Shown: positions 35,535 to 44,975, counted from the stretch's first letter. The stretch: 64,000 nucleotides of DNA from FW021-bin31 sp964647485 (GCA_964647485.1 CAZYHV010000008.1:66191-130190); one strand, 5' to 3'. Notes: generated by a model not told the origin, from the letters alone. Numbers and translations are program-made.

Positions 35535-36576
35535 AATTAATCATCTTTTTTATTTCGTTCAAAATTGTTTGTTTGTTTCCTAAATTTTCCAAAGAAAAAA
35601 CCTGTTTGACATTGGCCATCCTCATTAAATCTTTGATTGTATTTTGTCTGCCTCGACTTTTACCAAATGGAGATAAAATGAAAACCATTGCGGTTGCCCG
35701 TAATCCCAAGGATTGGCGAATGGAAGAAATCTTGTAAATGGCATCTGTTATTTTTTTCCCGGTTAATTGCTTTTTTGTATAGACCTTACATTCCAGGATA
35801 TACAACGTATTGTTATAAACGAAGGCTACATCCAGTTCATTGTCGCTTTCAGAAGTGCGTTTTGATCGTTCATTTTTAATTTTAAGGTTTAAACCAATTT
35901 CGCTATCCTTTAATCCTAATCCTTGTTTTAACGTATAATATGCCCATTCCTCAAACCAGCCTCCGGTTAAATAGGACTTATCGTTTTTTCGATAATTTTC
36001 ACGGGTGGAATTGGCAATTTCAGGGACTAGAGCAGAATCACCTGCTTTAATTACCTTATTTAGTAGTGTGTCGGCAACCTTATAGCTATTTGACTTTTTT
36101 TCAGCTTGGGTAAAACTATAGCCATAGGCCGAAAAATAAGACTTCAGATTCAAATGAACCGGATTTTCAAGCACTTTTCGCTTGAACTCAGGGTGAAGTT
36201 GCTCCAGATACTCTTCTCCGACCGGCCAATAATAGATGGAAGTGTTTTCCATGCCCCAAAAATAAAAATAGGTCATTTGGCTCATCATCTTAGTACCGCC
36301 GGTAATATTGATAATGAAGTCGTCTTTGGTCTTATCCTTGGTAAATTCCTTTTCCAGGACTTCTAAAATCTTAGAAGGACTGTTTTGATCAATGAGTATT
36401 GTCCTAAAATTAGCTTGACCAAGATTTAAAGTATCCGCTAAAATCTTACTCTTGTGCTTTTGCTCCATTCCTTCAGTGGATAGGAAGATGTGGGAATCTG
36501 AAGTGTTAGCCATCTTCTTTATAAACAAAACATTTGGAATCAGTTGGTCCGATAATATTGAAATGACAGTAGCCAT
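35527..36576 (-). CDS. Card1/Can2-like CARF nuclease (DUF1887)
   Basis: 349 aa. The N-terminal CARF domain (1-~150) carries the ligand-loop motif INITGGTKMMSQM (residues ~89-101). The C-terminal PD-(D/E)xK nuclease has GGWFEEWAYYTLKQG (205-219) and the catalytic core NELDVAFVYNNTLYILECK with D249, E262 and K264. In Card1/Can2, cyclic tetra-adenylate binding activates cleavage of single-stranded DNA and RNA. It overlaps the following csx1-like gene by 8 nt, so both effectors are made together. Upstream is a 186-nt gap, so this pair may have its own promoter. Confidence 0.88.
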   Translation of the reverse strand: MATVISILSDQLIPNVLFIKKMANTSDSHIFLSTEGMEQKHKSKILADTLNLGQANFRTILIDQNSPSKILEVLEKEFTKDKTKDDFIINITGGTKMMSQMTYFYFWGMENTSIYYWPVGEEYLEQLHPEFKRKVLENPVHLNLKSYFSAYGYSFTQAEKKSNSYKVADTLLNKVIKAGDSALVPEIANSTRENYRKNDKSYLTGGWFEEWAYYTLKQGLGLKDSEIGLNLKIKNERSKRTSESDNELDVAFVYNNTLYILECKVYTKKQLTGKKITDAIYKISSIRQSLGLRATAMVFILSPFGKSRGRQNTIKDLMRMANVKQVFSLENLGNKQTILNEIKKMINYE

Positions 36577-36762
36577 ATGAATCGATTAGTTTATTTTTAA
36601 TGCCGCAACACATTCTATTGGTATTCCTCAAGTATTCTACCTCGTTTTTTATCTCTTTTCTTTTCTAAAGGAAAAAAGCACTGAATATTTCCTTATCAAA
36701 AGGAAATATTATTGAATTTTGTTATCTTTTTTCTCTCAAGAATAATTGGAAAACCGAATCAA

Positions 36763-37095
36763 TCATCTGGTGAACCAATTATATTTTTGTTGGAAATTGA
36801 CCAACACCACAAAAAACTGTAATCCCGAAACAACGGTGGTCGCCAACAGATAAAGCACCTGATAGTACCATTTCGGCGTTACCCAAACAACTCCAACGTA
36901 GGCGATGACCGTGAGGATAATGCCGAAAAGGAAGCCACCCCAAATCACTTTTCCTTTACTGTATCGCTTCATCCATCGTCTTGCCAGGTGATTTCGTTCC
37001 CTATCCACCGAGGGCATATACCGCCGGGTGGTGTAACAGTCTAAAAACTTGGTCACGATGACAGCAAGGGAGACGATGAGGAGGACGGCGGGCAT
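36763..37095 (-). CDS. Small three-helix membrane protein at the end of the interference operon
   Basis: 110 aa with hydrophobic helices at ~3-15, ~49-71 and ~77-100, the first followed by LDCYTTRRYMPSVDRERNHLARRW, a motif like that of DUF5658-type membrane proteins. The ATG overlaps the stop of the RAMP gene as TAATG, which implies translational coupling. I do not recognise it as a known CRISPR ancillary family. Possibilities: a membrane-tethered accessory or effector, or an unrelated passenger. No CARF or nuclease motif is visible, and its size leaves no room for one. Confidence 0.65.
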   Translation of the reverse strand: MPAVLLIVSLAVIVTKFLDCYTTRRYMPSVDRERNHLARRWMKRYSKGKVIWGGFLFGIILTVIAYVGVVWVTPKWYYQVLYLLATTVVSGLQFFVVLVNFQQKYNWFTR

Positions 37096-39584
37096 TATTG
37101 GTGATCTTTTGTTAGTTCATCGTAGAGGGCTTTGGCTCGTTCTTCTCCCAGCCATGTTTTTATATCAGAAGACCAAGGAAATTCTGTAAATCTAGCCAGT
37201 CCTTTGTTCTTCTTTCTTTTTTTATAAAAATGTATATCATCTGCCTCCCAGCATTTCCTTAGTTGATTCTCGATTTCATCTTTTGATTTCTCATTATATT
37301 CTAAATATTTATTATTTTTGTATGGTTTTTTTACCACCTCTTGAGTAGATTTGTATTTGCTATCTTTAAAATTTAAGGTAATCTCATTTTGCAATTTTTC
37401 AGCATTTCTTTTCTTTTTCTTAATTCTTAATTGCTGAACACGTTTTCTTAAAGTTGGAACGTTTTTGTTGAGCGGATTTTTTTCTATAAAATCTTCCATT
37501 GCATCGATGTCATCTGTTTTTTTGATGGTTAGATATACATTATTTATTTTTTCCTGTCTTTTTAGCTCTTGAATCCGGCTCTCAAAGTTCTCAACCTTTT
37601 TTAATGAAGCAAGTTTTTTGAGTTTTTCAATAGCTTCTCCATATCTCTCTTGTTGTTCTAATTGTGTAATGGTATCATTAAGTGTATCAACCTCCTTCCT
37701 CCTTTCTTGTTTGGCCTTTTCTATTTCAGCAATTCTATGTTCTACTTTGTCTCCAAAATCAGGATTGTAGTTAAAGTTCATTCCATAATCCGAATACCCT
37801 TGGAGATAAGCTCCTTTATTTTTTATCTCCTGGAATTCTTTTAATGCTTCATAGACTAAATTATCCTCTACAGCCATATTTGGATTGATACTCATCGAAA
37901 GGAGTTCGTTTATTCTTGAGATCCATCTTTGCCCGTATCTTGCTGACATTTCAACCTGGAATTGTTTGGTGTAAAAATCGATTCGTTCTGCTAGTCCCTT
38001 CAATTTAACATTGTCAATCTTTACTTTTCCATACCCTAAAGGTTTTGCATATCCTATATTATGATATGTGTCGTCAGTATTATTTAGAGTGATTGCATTA
38101 AGAAGCGCGCCAATCTCAAGTGGTCTTAAATTATGGAATCTCGCTTTTGCACAAAATACAGTTCCTTTTCTTAAAGGGATAAAATGTGATTGCATTTTCG
38201 AGGATTCCCCTGGATGAGGCTTAACATCATTATGTACAGGATATCTTTTATACCCTCTAAGTTTGCCATTTGTATTATAGGTATCAAACTTTGTTGTTTT
38301 TCCATTACTTCCTTTCTGCTTTATATAAAATGGCGTAAAACTTGACTTTGGGCTACTTAAGGTGACAGTTACCTCATCTTCCTCTTTAGGGTTTTCATCA
38401 GAACACCAAGCGTTCCCAACGAATACTCTTCCTTTAAGTCCATTTTCTTCAATTGATCCAAAAATTGTTTCTGCTAAATCTTTATCCCGCGGATAGTTAG
38501 GCAATAACTGCTTTACTCGATATTCGGCGGGTTGTTTATAAGAAAAAGGTAAACCAAAATCTACAATCTCTCGTTTTCCTTTAATTTCTTTCTCTCTATA
38601 GAAAACGGGAATTCCTTTATCAATTTTGTCTTTCCAAAAAGCCCAATCTTTCAGTTCGTGACTCTCGCCTTTTCCGTCACGGTTTATAAATTTGAAATCT
38701 TCCATCTGGGTTTCAGAGACTTCTAAACGATTAGAGTTATTTTTCAAAATTTCCGATTTTTCCCCTCTAAAAACATATTCCCCTTTTCGAGCAGTGGAAA
38801 CATCATAATTACTTGCTTGTCCTACCAGAACGACCCTACCAGCGAAGGTCTCGCTTTTATCAAGCACATTTTCAGCAAACCTTGCATATCTTAAAGGTTG
38901 AAATTTTGACACCCAGGATTTCTGTTTATCATTTTCGTCTAAAGGGTGTATTTCGAATGTATCTCCTAAATCAATGCCTGATAAAATGTCATACTTATAT
39001 GATGCTGTTCGGTGATCAAAATCTTCTTTGATATTTGCATTATCAGAAGCACCAAATAAGCCTTCAAAATTTTTATGGTATTTGTTATCAATATCTGTAT
39101 ATCTAATTTTTAAAGGCTTCCCGCAAGAATGTATATAATACTTCTCACCGTGTCTAATCAAGTACCCACACTTGATTTTCTTTTTGACTTCGTCTTTTGA
39201 TAATTCATAACCTTCATCCATCACATCATCCTTATTTTTAATAATTTGGCGAACCGCGTGACGGTGATTATTAAGTTGAGATAACTTACTATTGGAGATG
39301 ATCTCCAACACATTCCGAAACATCCCTTTTAAAGAAGGCCCCGGAATAAAGTATTGTTTTTCTCCTTTTGAATTCACATAATGAGAAAACTCAGCGGTTT
39401 CTTTTCCTTGCGCATGCCCATTCCTGATAAAAATAGGCGTTTCGGCGGTGATTTTGAGTTCTATTTCCCCACTTTCTCCATCGCTAAAGGGGAGGTCATG
39501 ACTGACTTGATCCGCCCAATCGGGTTTAAAAACTTCATCTTCTTTAGGTGCGGGTACAAAATTATAGACTGATTTTACTGACAT
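37095..39584 (-). CDS. Large TIGR03986-like RAMP protein of the type III effector complex
   Basis: 829 aa. The first ~560 residues are a RAMP (Cas7-like) domain: LKITAETPIFIRNG, QYFIPGPSLKGMFRNVLEI, and a second GALLNAITLN...GYAKPLGYGKVKI glycine-rich region typical of RAMP C-termini. The remaining ~270 residues are highly charged with long coiled-coil-like helices (ERRKEVDTLNDTITQLEQQE, IEKLKKLASLKKVENFESR) and a Lys-rich tail. TIGR03986 proteins of this size occur in type III-D-like operons. It overlaps the small membrane-protein gene by 1 nt and follows the small-subunit gene by 13 nt. Confidence 0.8.
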   Translation of the reverse strand: MSVKSVYNFVPAPKEDEVFKPDWADQVSHDLPFSDGESGEIELKITAETPIFIRNGHAQGKETAEFSHYVNSKGEKQYFIPGPSLKGMFRNVLEIISNSKLSQLNNHRHAVRQIIKNKDDVMDEGYELSKDEVKKKIKCGYLIRHGEKYYIHSCGKPLKIRYTDIDNKYHKNFEGLFGASDNANIKEDFDHRTASYKYDILSGIDLGDTFEIHPLDENDKQKSWVSKFQPLRYARFAENVLDKSETFAGRVVLVGQASNYDVSTARKGEYVFRGEKSEILKNNSNRLEVSETQMEDFKFINRDGKGESHELKDWAFWKDKIDKGIPVFYREKEIKGKREIVDFGLPFSYKQPAEYRVKQLLPNYPRDKDLAETIFGSIEENGLKGRVFVGNAWCSDENPKEEDEVTVTLSSPKSSFTPFYIKQKGSNGKTTKFDTYNTNGKLRGYKRYPVHNDVKPHPGESSKMQSHFIPLRKGTVFCAKARFHNLRPLEIGALLNAITLNNTDDTYHNIGYAKPLGYGKVKIDNVKLKGLAERIDFYTKQFQVEMSARYGQRWISRINELLSMSINPNMAVEDNLVYEALKEFQEIKNKGAYLQGYSDYGMNFNYNPDFGDKVEHRIAEIEKAKQERRKEVDTLNDTITQLEQQERYGEAIEKLKKLASLKKVENFESRIQELKRQEKINNVYLTIKKTDDIDAMEDFIEKNPLNKNVPTLRKRVQQLRIKKKKRNAEKLQNEITLNFKDSKYKSTQEVVKKPYKNNKYLEYNEKSKDEIENQLRKCWEADDIHFYKKRKKNKGLARFTEFPWSSDIKTWLGEERAKALYDELTKDHQ

Positions 39585-39597
39585 AATCTTTTCTTTT

Positions 39598-40032
39598 TTA
39601 ATGGGTGAATCCGGTAAAAATGTGGGCTTTTAAAGTGAGGACTTCCATGCCTTTATCATTAGGATCATCCTCATTTTTCGCACAATTCTCATCGGGTTCC
39701 GGAAGCCATAATTGTTTAAAATTCAGTTTCTTGATTCCCTCTATACGATGAGAAAAATAAGTTTTGGAATTTAATTCGGCACTGTCCGGAAGATTTTTTA
39801 AGTCAAATTCGGTGATTTGATAATTGCCGGTATGGCGAATCATTATTGATTTTTCTTCATCTTCACAAAATAGCAGGGCTTCCTGGATAAATGGGTTGTC
39901 ACTTATGATGTTGAAGTCAAACTTTTCCTTACGCAATACTTTTGGAGATCGGGTATCAGATTTCCATACGTATCCCTCGAATTCCAAATCGGGAATTTCT
40001 TGTAAGTCTTTATATGTTTTTATGCTTTCCAT
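39598..40032 (-). CDS. Small type III-associated protein (Csx19- or TIGR04423-like candidate)
   Basis: 144 aa, acidic, all-beta looking, with no catalytic motif that I can name. Sequence landmarks are FEGYVWKSDTRSPKVL, MIRHTGNYQITEFDL and QLWLPEPDENC. Its slot between the double cas7 and the TIGR03986 RAMP is where type III-D operons place a small conserved protein such as Csx19. The reading frame begins exactly at the last base of the preceding gene (overlap 1 nt). Assignment rests on position and size; the name is not assured. Confidence 0.55.
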   Translation of the reverse strand: MESIKTYKDLQEIPDLEFEGYVWKSDTRSPKVLRKEKFDFNIISDNPFIQEALLFCEDEEKSIMIRHTGNYQITEFDLKNLPDSAELNSKTYFSHRIEGIKKLNFKQLWLPEPDENCAKNEDDPNDKGMEVLTLKAHIFTGFTH

Positions 40033-41426
40033 TATGCTTCTTCTTTTTTTGAAGTGTGATATTCGGTGATTTCTTTATCACCTTTTAAAAGTGTTCCGGT
40101 AAACATCCCGTGGCCTTTGGTGACCATTCCGCCTAAAGGGAGCAAGCCGTTACTGATATCGAGCAAGGTATTCTCTAAGGTTTTTATGATATCTTGATCA
40201 ATAGAATCTATGGGTTGAGATAGATTAATTTTAAGCACAACTCTATCCTCTTCATTTTTTAGATGCGATACTTTTTCAGAAAATAAAGCACCATCTATCC
40301 CACCACCGGTAAACCGGTCTATAGCAACATGATTAAAAATCTTTTCGTTATCGACATCATCGTAATAAAGATCATCTAAAATCAGGATCCCACGCTGGCC
40401 GGTGTTTTTCTTGGTTTCCTTGTCAATTTCTCCTTTTTTACCGAAGAGTTTTGCCACAGCTTGGTTGTTTTCTTCTATATATTTTTTGACCTCACTATTA
40501 ATTTCATCGGCATAAAATCCTTGCAATTTATTGTAATGAAAAGCTACCCGATGGGCAATCGCTCCTTTAATAGAACTGGCCGGGATTAAGGTTTTATTGG
40601 TGAACCTGATCTTCCCGTCTTTATACTCCATCACATCTTTTTCAACAGGTTTATTATCGACTTCGGTATCGCCAAAACCTTCTGAGAAAATAAAGAAATC
40701 ATCGGGTTTTAATTGGAGTTTGTAATTCGGTGAATCGGTGTCAGTATCCACAGGGTCAAAATCCAATTCCCCATTTAATGATGGTTTAAAATTCAAATAG
40801 TCTTCAAAGTTATCTTCTAAATCATAGGTTTTATCGAAAACTTCTGATACTCTTAGATTCCCATAGCCGTTTCGGGTTCCCTGACCTACGCGAAATGCAG
40901 GGTTTTTGATTTTTTCCATCAACTCTTTCCAGGATTCCTCATCTTCTTTAGTCCCTTTCAATTCCATTTCAAAAATAAACCGTGCGCCTTTGTATAATAC
41001 TTCGTGGTCAAATAATCCTTTATCTTCAGCGACACCTTTGTGGGTGATGTGAACGTGTTGTCGCGTAGGGAGTTTTTGAAGTTTGGTTTTAACCTCGTCA
41101 CTCACTTCATTATTAAAGCCTTCGGATACTTTTCCTTTTCCATTAAGAAAATAAGCGGAACTTATAAGTAACCTGGAGCCAAGACCTTCGTTTCCATCGC
41201 CTTGATAACCAAAAACATCATTCCAATCGACTTCCCCCTTAGAAAAATCTTCTAATGCATGCCGCAACACCCCGGCTATAGATGTCCCGGGAATTATGGG
41301 TAAGCCTAAATGATCTTTTTGCACCAAGGAATCAGTTACTAAAGAAGCCGCACCACTTCCTACAAACAAGGGCGTTGAAGCTTCTACTTTAATTCGTGCG
41401 ATATATCTGTGCGTTAATTTTTCCAT
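40032..41426 (-). CDS. Double Cas7 (Csm3/Cmr4-like) RAMP fusion
   Basis: 464 aa with two RAMP modules. First (1-~220): STPLFVGSGAASLVTDSLVQ, GLPIIPGTSIAGVLRHAL and NGYGNLRV. Second (~225-464): KTLIPASSIKGAIAHRVA, LFGKKGE then RGILILDDLYYDD, and LPLGGMVTKGHGMF. Backbone subunits of this kind line the crRNA, and Csm3 Asp residues cut target RNA every 6 nt; the DSLVQKD segment of the first module places an Asp at the usual catalytic loop, whereas the second module has no obvious equivalent. Four nt downstream of csx10. Confidence 0.85.
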   Translation of the reverse strand: MEKLTHRYIARIKVEASTPLFVGSGAASLVTDSLVQKDHLGLPIIPGTSIAGVLRHALEDFSKGEVDWNDVFGYQGDGNEGLGSRLLISSAYFLNGKGKVSEGFNNEVSDEVKTKLQKLPTRQHVHITHKGVAEDKGLFDHEVLYKGARFIFEMELKGTKEDEESWKELMEKIKNPAFRVGQGTRNGYGNLRVSEVFDKTYDLEDNFEDYLNFKPSLNGELDFDPVDTDTDSPNYKLQLKPDDFFIFSEGFGDTEVDNKPVEKDVMEYKDGKIRFTNKTLIPASSIKGAIAHRVAFHYNKLQGFYADEINSEVKKYIEENNQAVAKLFGKKGEIDKETKKNTGQRGILILDDLYYDDVDNEKIFNHVAIDRFTGGGIDGALFSEKVSHLKNEEDRVVLKINLSQPIDSIDQDIIKTLENTLLDISNGLLPLGGMVTKGHGMFTGTLLKGDKEITEYHTSKKEEA

Positions 41427-41429
41427 ATT

Positions 41430-42899
41430 TTAATTTTTAGGAGCTACTTTAGCCATTTGTGCTGCGAATTTGGTAATGAAAATAGTTCCGTTGTTTTTAT
41501 ATTGCTTTGCCTGAATGCAAACATTCTGGAATAATTCGAGTGGTTTGCCGCCCTTTTTATTCCAATAGCGGTCAAAAGCAACCCCGTGTTTTAAATACCC
41601 TGTTTTATTGGCAATTAAATTACGTTCTAATTCAGCCATATCCTCTGCCTTGGTTGCATAAGATCGAATAGCCCCCCATTGGCTGGCAGAAATTTTGTAT
41701 TTATTAAACGTAGATTTGTGCTTTTCAAATTCCCTTTGTATGGCTTGAGAAAGTTTTATTTCTTCTTGCTTATAAAAAGCTTTATTGTTTAAAAACGCAG
41801 CAAGAGAATTGGCATTTGGTATGAATTCATAGGATTTCCTCTCTTTGTCCGGTTTATCCTCCTCTTTATCCTTTTCAATAATTTCTACGAAATCACATTC
41901 TGCCTTTTCATTACCCTTTAAGAATTCGGGATTGATAATTATTCGTCCCAAGCCTTCGGCCTGATGCGCTCCCACTTGTTTAAAGCCACCCTCATTTTTT
42001 CCTTCTACATAAAAAACGGAGCCGGCGGCAATGCAAGCGCGTAAAGAGTCCGTAGTATTGCGTTTCCCGTTCCAGGGAGAGTATTCATAAGTCCGCACCT
42101 GGCATTTTTTCCAATTAATTTCTCCATTAAGTCCGAAATCCTTAGCCTTTGGTTGAAAAGTTGGTTGCCCAAATTCATCATAAAAACACAGATTGCTTTG
42201 GGCATAGACTAAAGTATAATCTCCTTCGGGAGTGAAGATTTCTATTTTTTGAGGATTGTCAATAGCTTCAATTTTCACTTGCCCGTATTGCGCGGTTTTT
42301 GATTTTCCTACTCGTTTTTTAGCAAGCAAAGCTTTTTCGATATCTTTAATATATTGTTGATCGTCAAAGCAAATAGAAAAAATAAATTCCTGCCCTTTTT
42401 TAATCGATTCAAAGCCAAACATCGCTCCGTCTTTAGAGCGCCTATTCTCGGCATCTTGTGCCGATTTTAAAGCAAAATTCTTTTTGATTTTTGTAATCGC
42501 TGTCCCTGAAGGAGTAATAAAGCCACCTCGCTTTTGTTTTAACTGTAGTTTGTAACCATTTTCTTTTGGGTGGTTATCATCTGTCAAAAGATGCTGTAGA
42601 AAAAGGCGTTTATCCTTTCCTAATTTATCCTCACCTTTCACCATCATATAATCAAACGGAACGGGATAAGAAATTTCACCTTCTTTAGAAATAGTCGCAT
42701 CGCCAAAAGAAACTTTACCGGAATGGAAAATAGCATAAGCTTCTTCTGGAGATAATTGTGAATACAATTGTGCTGCTACAATTCCTAGAAAATTACTTCC
42801 CGGAATGTAGTTTAAGGTTTCCATATTGCCTTCTGTGGCCAACTTGCTGTTCAGTACGATATCAGATAACAGGGTTACTTTATAATACTTCTCAATCAT
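41430..42899 (-). CDS. csx10: Csx10-like (Cas5-type) RAMP
   Basis: 489 aa. N-terminal RAMP signature TLLSDIVLNSKLATEGN, then LNYIPGSNFLGIVAAQLY, and the glycine-rich loop KKRVGKSKTAQYGQVKIEAI (~205-225). A second half with AEGLGRIIINPEFL completes the two-ferredoxin arrangement. Csx10 replaces Csm4/Cmr3 as the Cas5-like subunit that caps the crRNA 5' handle, and it is diagnostic for type III-D. Overlaps the cas7 gene by 8 nt. Confidence 0.82.
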   Translation of the reverse strand: MIEKYYKVTLLSDIVLNSKLATEGNMETLNYIPGSNFLGIVAAQLYSQLSPEEAYAIFHSGKVSFGDATISKEGEISYPVPFDYMMVKGEDKLGKDKRLFLQHLLTDDNHPKENGYKLQLKQKRGGFITPSGTAITKIKKNFALKSAQDAENRRSKDGAMFGFESIKKGQEFIFSICFDDQQYIKDIEKALLAKKRVGKSKTAQYGQVKIEAIDNPQKIEIFTPEGDYTLVYAQSNLCFYDEFGQPTFQPKAKDFGLNGEINWKKCQVRTYEYSPWNGKRNTTDSLRACIAAGSVFYVEGKNEGGFKQVGAHQAEGLGRIIINPEFLKGNEKAECDFVEIIEKDKEEDKPDKERKSYEFIPNANSLAAFLNNKAFYKQEEIKLSQAIQREFEKHKSTFNKYKISASQWGAIRSYATKAEDMAELERNLIANKTGYLKHGVAFDRYWNKKGGKPLELFQNVCIQAKQYKNNGTIFITKFAAQMAKVAPKN

Positions 42900-43452
42900 T
42901 GGTATTGGGTTTATCGGCTAAAGAAAATTGGCAGCGTCCCAGGCCGCGGTTTCGATTGACGCCCAAATGACGCACCCATTTCAAAGCATTTTCAATGAGC
43001 TTTCTCTCTTTTTCGTCCATTTCTCCTTCAATCTCACCTTCCAATTTGATCGGCATACACACTTCCATGGTCCGTAAAAACTGGTTTTTGGCAACTCCGC
43101 TTTCGTTAATTTTGGTCTGTGTAATATTGCGATATAAGAAATTAGCTAATTGTGGATTAATTTCTTCTTGTTCATCTTTGTTTAAAGTTGCATTAGAGAA
43201 AAAGAGTTTGCCGTTATGTTTTTCGGTACTGGCCTCATCTATTTCCCAACCAAAAAGCTTTTTAATCAGGTTCCTATCTACCTGCTTTTCCGGCATCTCA
43301 TAAAGCGCATCTTTAAGTAATCCCTTAATCGTTTTTCCCGGGATATAGGGCAAATCATTTTCATCTTTCAGCACCTCAGCATCCGATTCGGCTCCGGCTG
43401 ATAAACCCGACCCGACGTGCCAATCGCTGAGTAATTTTATGGTATATTGCAT
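42892..43452 (-). CDS. Cas7-like RAMP (Csm3/Cmr4-like)
   Basis: 186 aa, a single RAMP domain: LLSDWHVGSGLSAGAESDAE followed by DLPYIPGKTIKGLLKDAL and a C-terminal LGVNRNRGLGRCQFSL glycine-rich loop. An Asp lies in the expected target-cleavage loop (ESDAEVLKD). It is shorter than typical Csm3 (~220-250 aa). Its start is 5 nt from the cas10 stop and its end overlaps csx10 by 8 nt. Confidence 0.88.
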   Translation of the reverse strand: MQYTIKLLSDWHVGSGLSAGAESDAEVLKDENDLPYIPGKTIKGLLKDALYEMPEKQVDRNLIKKLFGWEIDEASTEKHNGKLFFSNATLNKDEQEEINPQLANFLYRNITQTKINESGVAKNQFLRTMEVCMPIKLEGEIEGEMDEKERKLIENALKWVRHLGVNRNRGLGRCQFSLADKPNTND

Positions 43453-43457
43453 ACGTT

Positions 43458-44975
43458 TTAGTTTTGAAGGGTGTTTAATTGAATGACATCGTAGATAATA
43501 GATTTGCTTTTTTCTCTTTCTTCATCTATTTCCATTTTTTCATAGAACTTTCCATTAACTGTTTTCATTCGATCCAGGAAGAACTTTGCGGTGGAAGGGT
43601 TAGTATAAACTTCTGTTACCCATTGACGCAATTTGGAAATCCCATTTGATTCGCCTTTGGGTAAGTTTTCTTTAAAGTTTTTTATAAAATCCAATTTATC
43701 AGTTAGCTCAGCTATATGAGCAAAACCGTTTTCATTTTCTCCCGTTAAATAGGGACCATATCTAAAATCAATATTATCTCCCACTAACGTTCGTTCTTTC
43801 ATTTCATTTAATGAATCTTCGATAAAAGAATCTTGCACCTTAAAGAATGCCACGGCTGATTTTGGAATCAATCCGTTCATTTTAGGATGATGATTTTCAT
43901 ATTCCTTTGTTTTCCCTTTGACGAAATTTTTGGCATCTCCACAAAGTTTTTCGGCTAAATCTACGGCATAGTGGAAAGGGTAGGATTTTTTGACATAGGC
44001 AATTCCCGCACAAGCGGTTATTCCGTTCTTAAATTTATCGATACCAAAATCGGCTTGGAGAAATTTTAATTCGTTTTTCGTTTGCTCCTCAAATTCTTCA
44101 AGAAAAGCTTTGGTAAAATCGAAAGCCAAATCGGCTCGGATAATCACCGTTAAATCATCACCGCCTAAAACAATGGGTCTAATCGGGTAAATACCTTTTT
44201 GTTTTTTTATTTTGGCAGATTTAAAGGCCTCTTGGGCAGCAGCTTTCGTGGATTTGTCTAATGCATTAGAGAATGATTTAAATCCATTTTTCACTTCTGT
44301 ATCATTCTTTTCTTTAAAGGAATTGTTCAAATTCTGAATAATATTTCCCAATCCATTGCCATCAGCGTGAATAACGGCTATCCAAGAACTATTTAAGTCA
44401 TCAGTATTAAATAATAGCTCTTCCGTTTTGAAATCTTTTATACCAGAAATGTCTTCGAAAAGGGTTCTGTTATTTTTTGCATTTATTTTTTTATAGGTAG
44501 CCTCATCAACAATTTCATCTTCTTTTTCAACCGGATGTTTTTTAAAAGCTACGCCACCTGTGCGCCTGTTTCTTCCTGTTCCCATAAATCCCATTTCAAA
44601 AGGAACGGAGACCTTGTTGCGTTGCTCCCGAAGTTTATTCTCTAAAGATTGTAAGGCTTCATTTAATTCGTTTTGCTCATATTCCACCACTGCCTGACTA
44701 ATCGTAATTCCCGGAGCCATTTCCATCACTGATTTTGGAAATTTTCTTACAAATTCTCGACAATTTCCTTCGTCTTCAAAAATGTATTTGATGTTCCCTG
44801 CTGCATTTAAGATAATATTGGGGTCGTCTTTACTAATTCCTACCTGCCCCCAAAAATGGTTGGTACATATCTCTTCCACCAACTCGCTAGCTCCTACTAT
44901 TTCTTGTAGTTTGTTGGTCTGAAAAATAAAACCCTGGATGCCCTGTACGGCAGCGCCATATAAAAATTTACTCAT
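43458..44975 (-). CDS. cas10: Cas10 without HD domain, cyclase motif intact
   Basis: Large subunit of the type III complex that makes cyclic oligoadenylates after target-RNA binding. Starting at ATG 44975 (MSKFLYGAAVQGIQGFIFQT) it is 505 aa; the frame is open to 45077, but those 34 residues overlap cas6 and look unnatural. The N-terminal palm region starts directly with GAAVQGIQGFIF, and there is no HD nuclease domain. SWIAVIHADGNGLGNI is a palm motif and the active GGDD is at residues 271-274 (VLGGDDLTVIIRAD). DNA cutting by HD is thus absent while signalling to the CARF proteins downstream should work. Overlaps the cas6 stop by 8 nt. Confidence 0.93.
   Translation of the reverse strand: MSKFLYGAAVQGIQGFIFQTNKLQEIVGASELVEEICTNHFWGQVGISKDDPNIILNAAGNIKYIFEDEGNCREFVRKFPKSVMEMAPGITISQAVVEYEQNELNEALQSLENKLREQRNKVSVPFEMGFMGTGRNRRTGGVAFKKHPVEKEDEIVDEATYKKINAKNNRTLFEDISGIKDFKTEELLFNTDDLNSSWIAVIHADGNGLGNIIQNLNNSFKEKNDTEVKNGFKSFSNALDKSTKAAAQEAFKSAKIKKQKGIYPIRPIVLGGDDLTVIIRADLAFDFTKAFLEEFEEQTKNELKFLQADFGIDKFKNGITACAGIAYVKKSYPFHYAVDLAEKLCGDAKNFVKGKTKEYENHHPKMNGLIPKSAVAFFKVQDSFIEDSLNEMKERTLVGDNIDFRYGPYLTGENENGFAHIAELTDKLDFIKNFKENLPKGESNGISKLRQWVTEVYTNPSTAKFFLDRMKTVNGKFYEKMEIDEEREKSKSIIYDVIQLNTLQN

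Noticed and set aside
35910..35932. A 14-nt match to the CRISPR repeat start (TAATCCTTGTTTTA) inside the Card1-like gene
   Set aside because: It falls inside well-conserved coding sequence (LKQGLGLK region), has no second copy nearby and is AT-rich enough to be chance.
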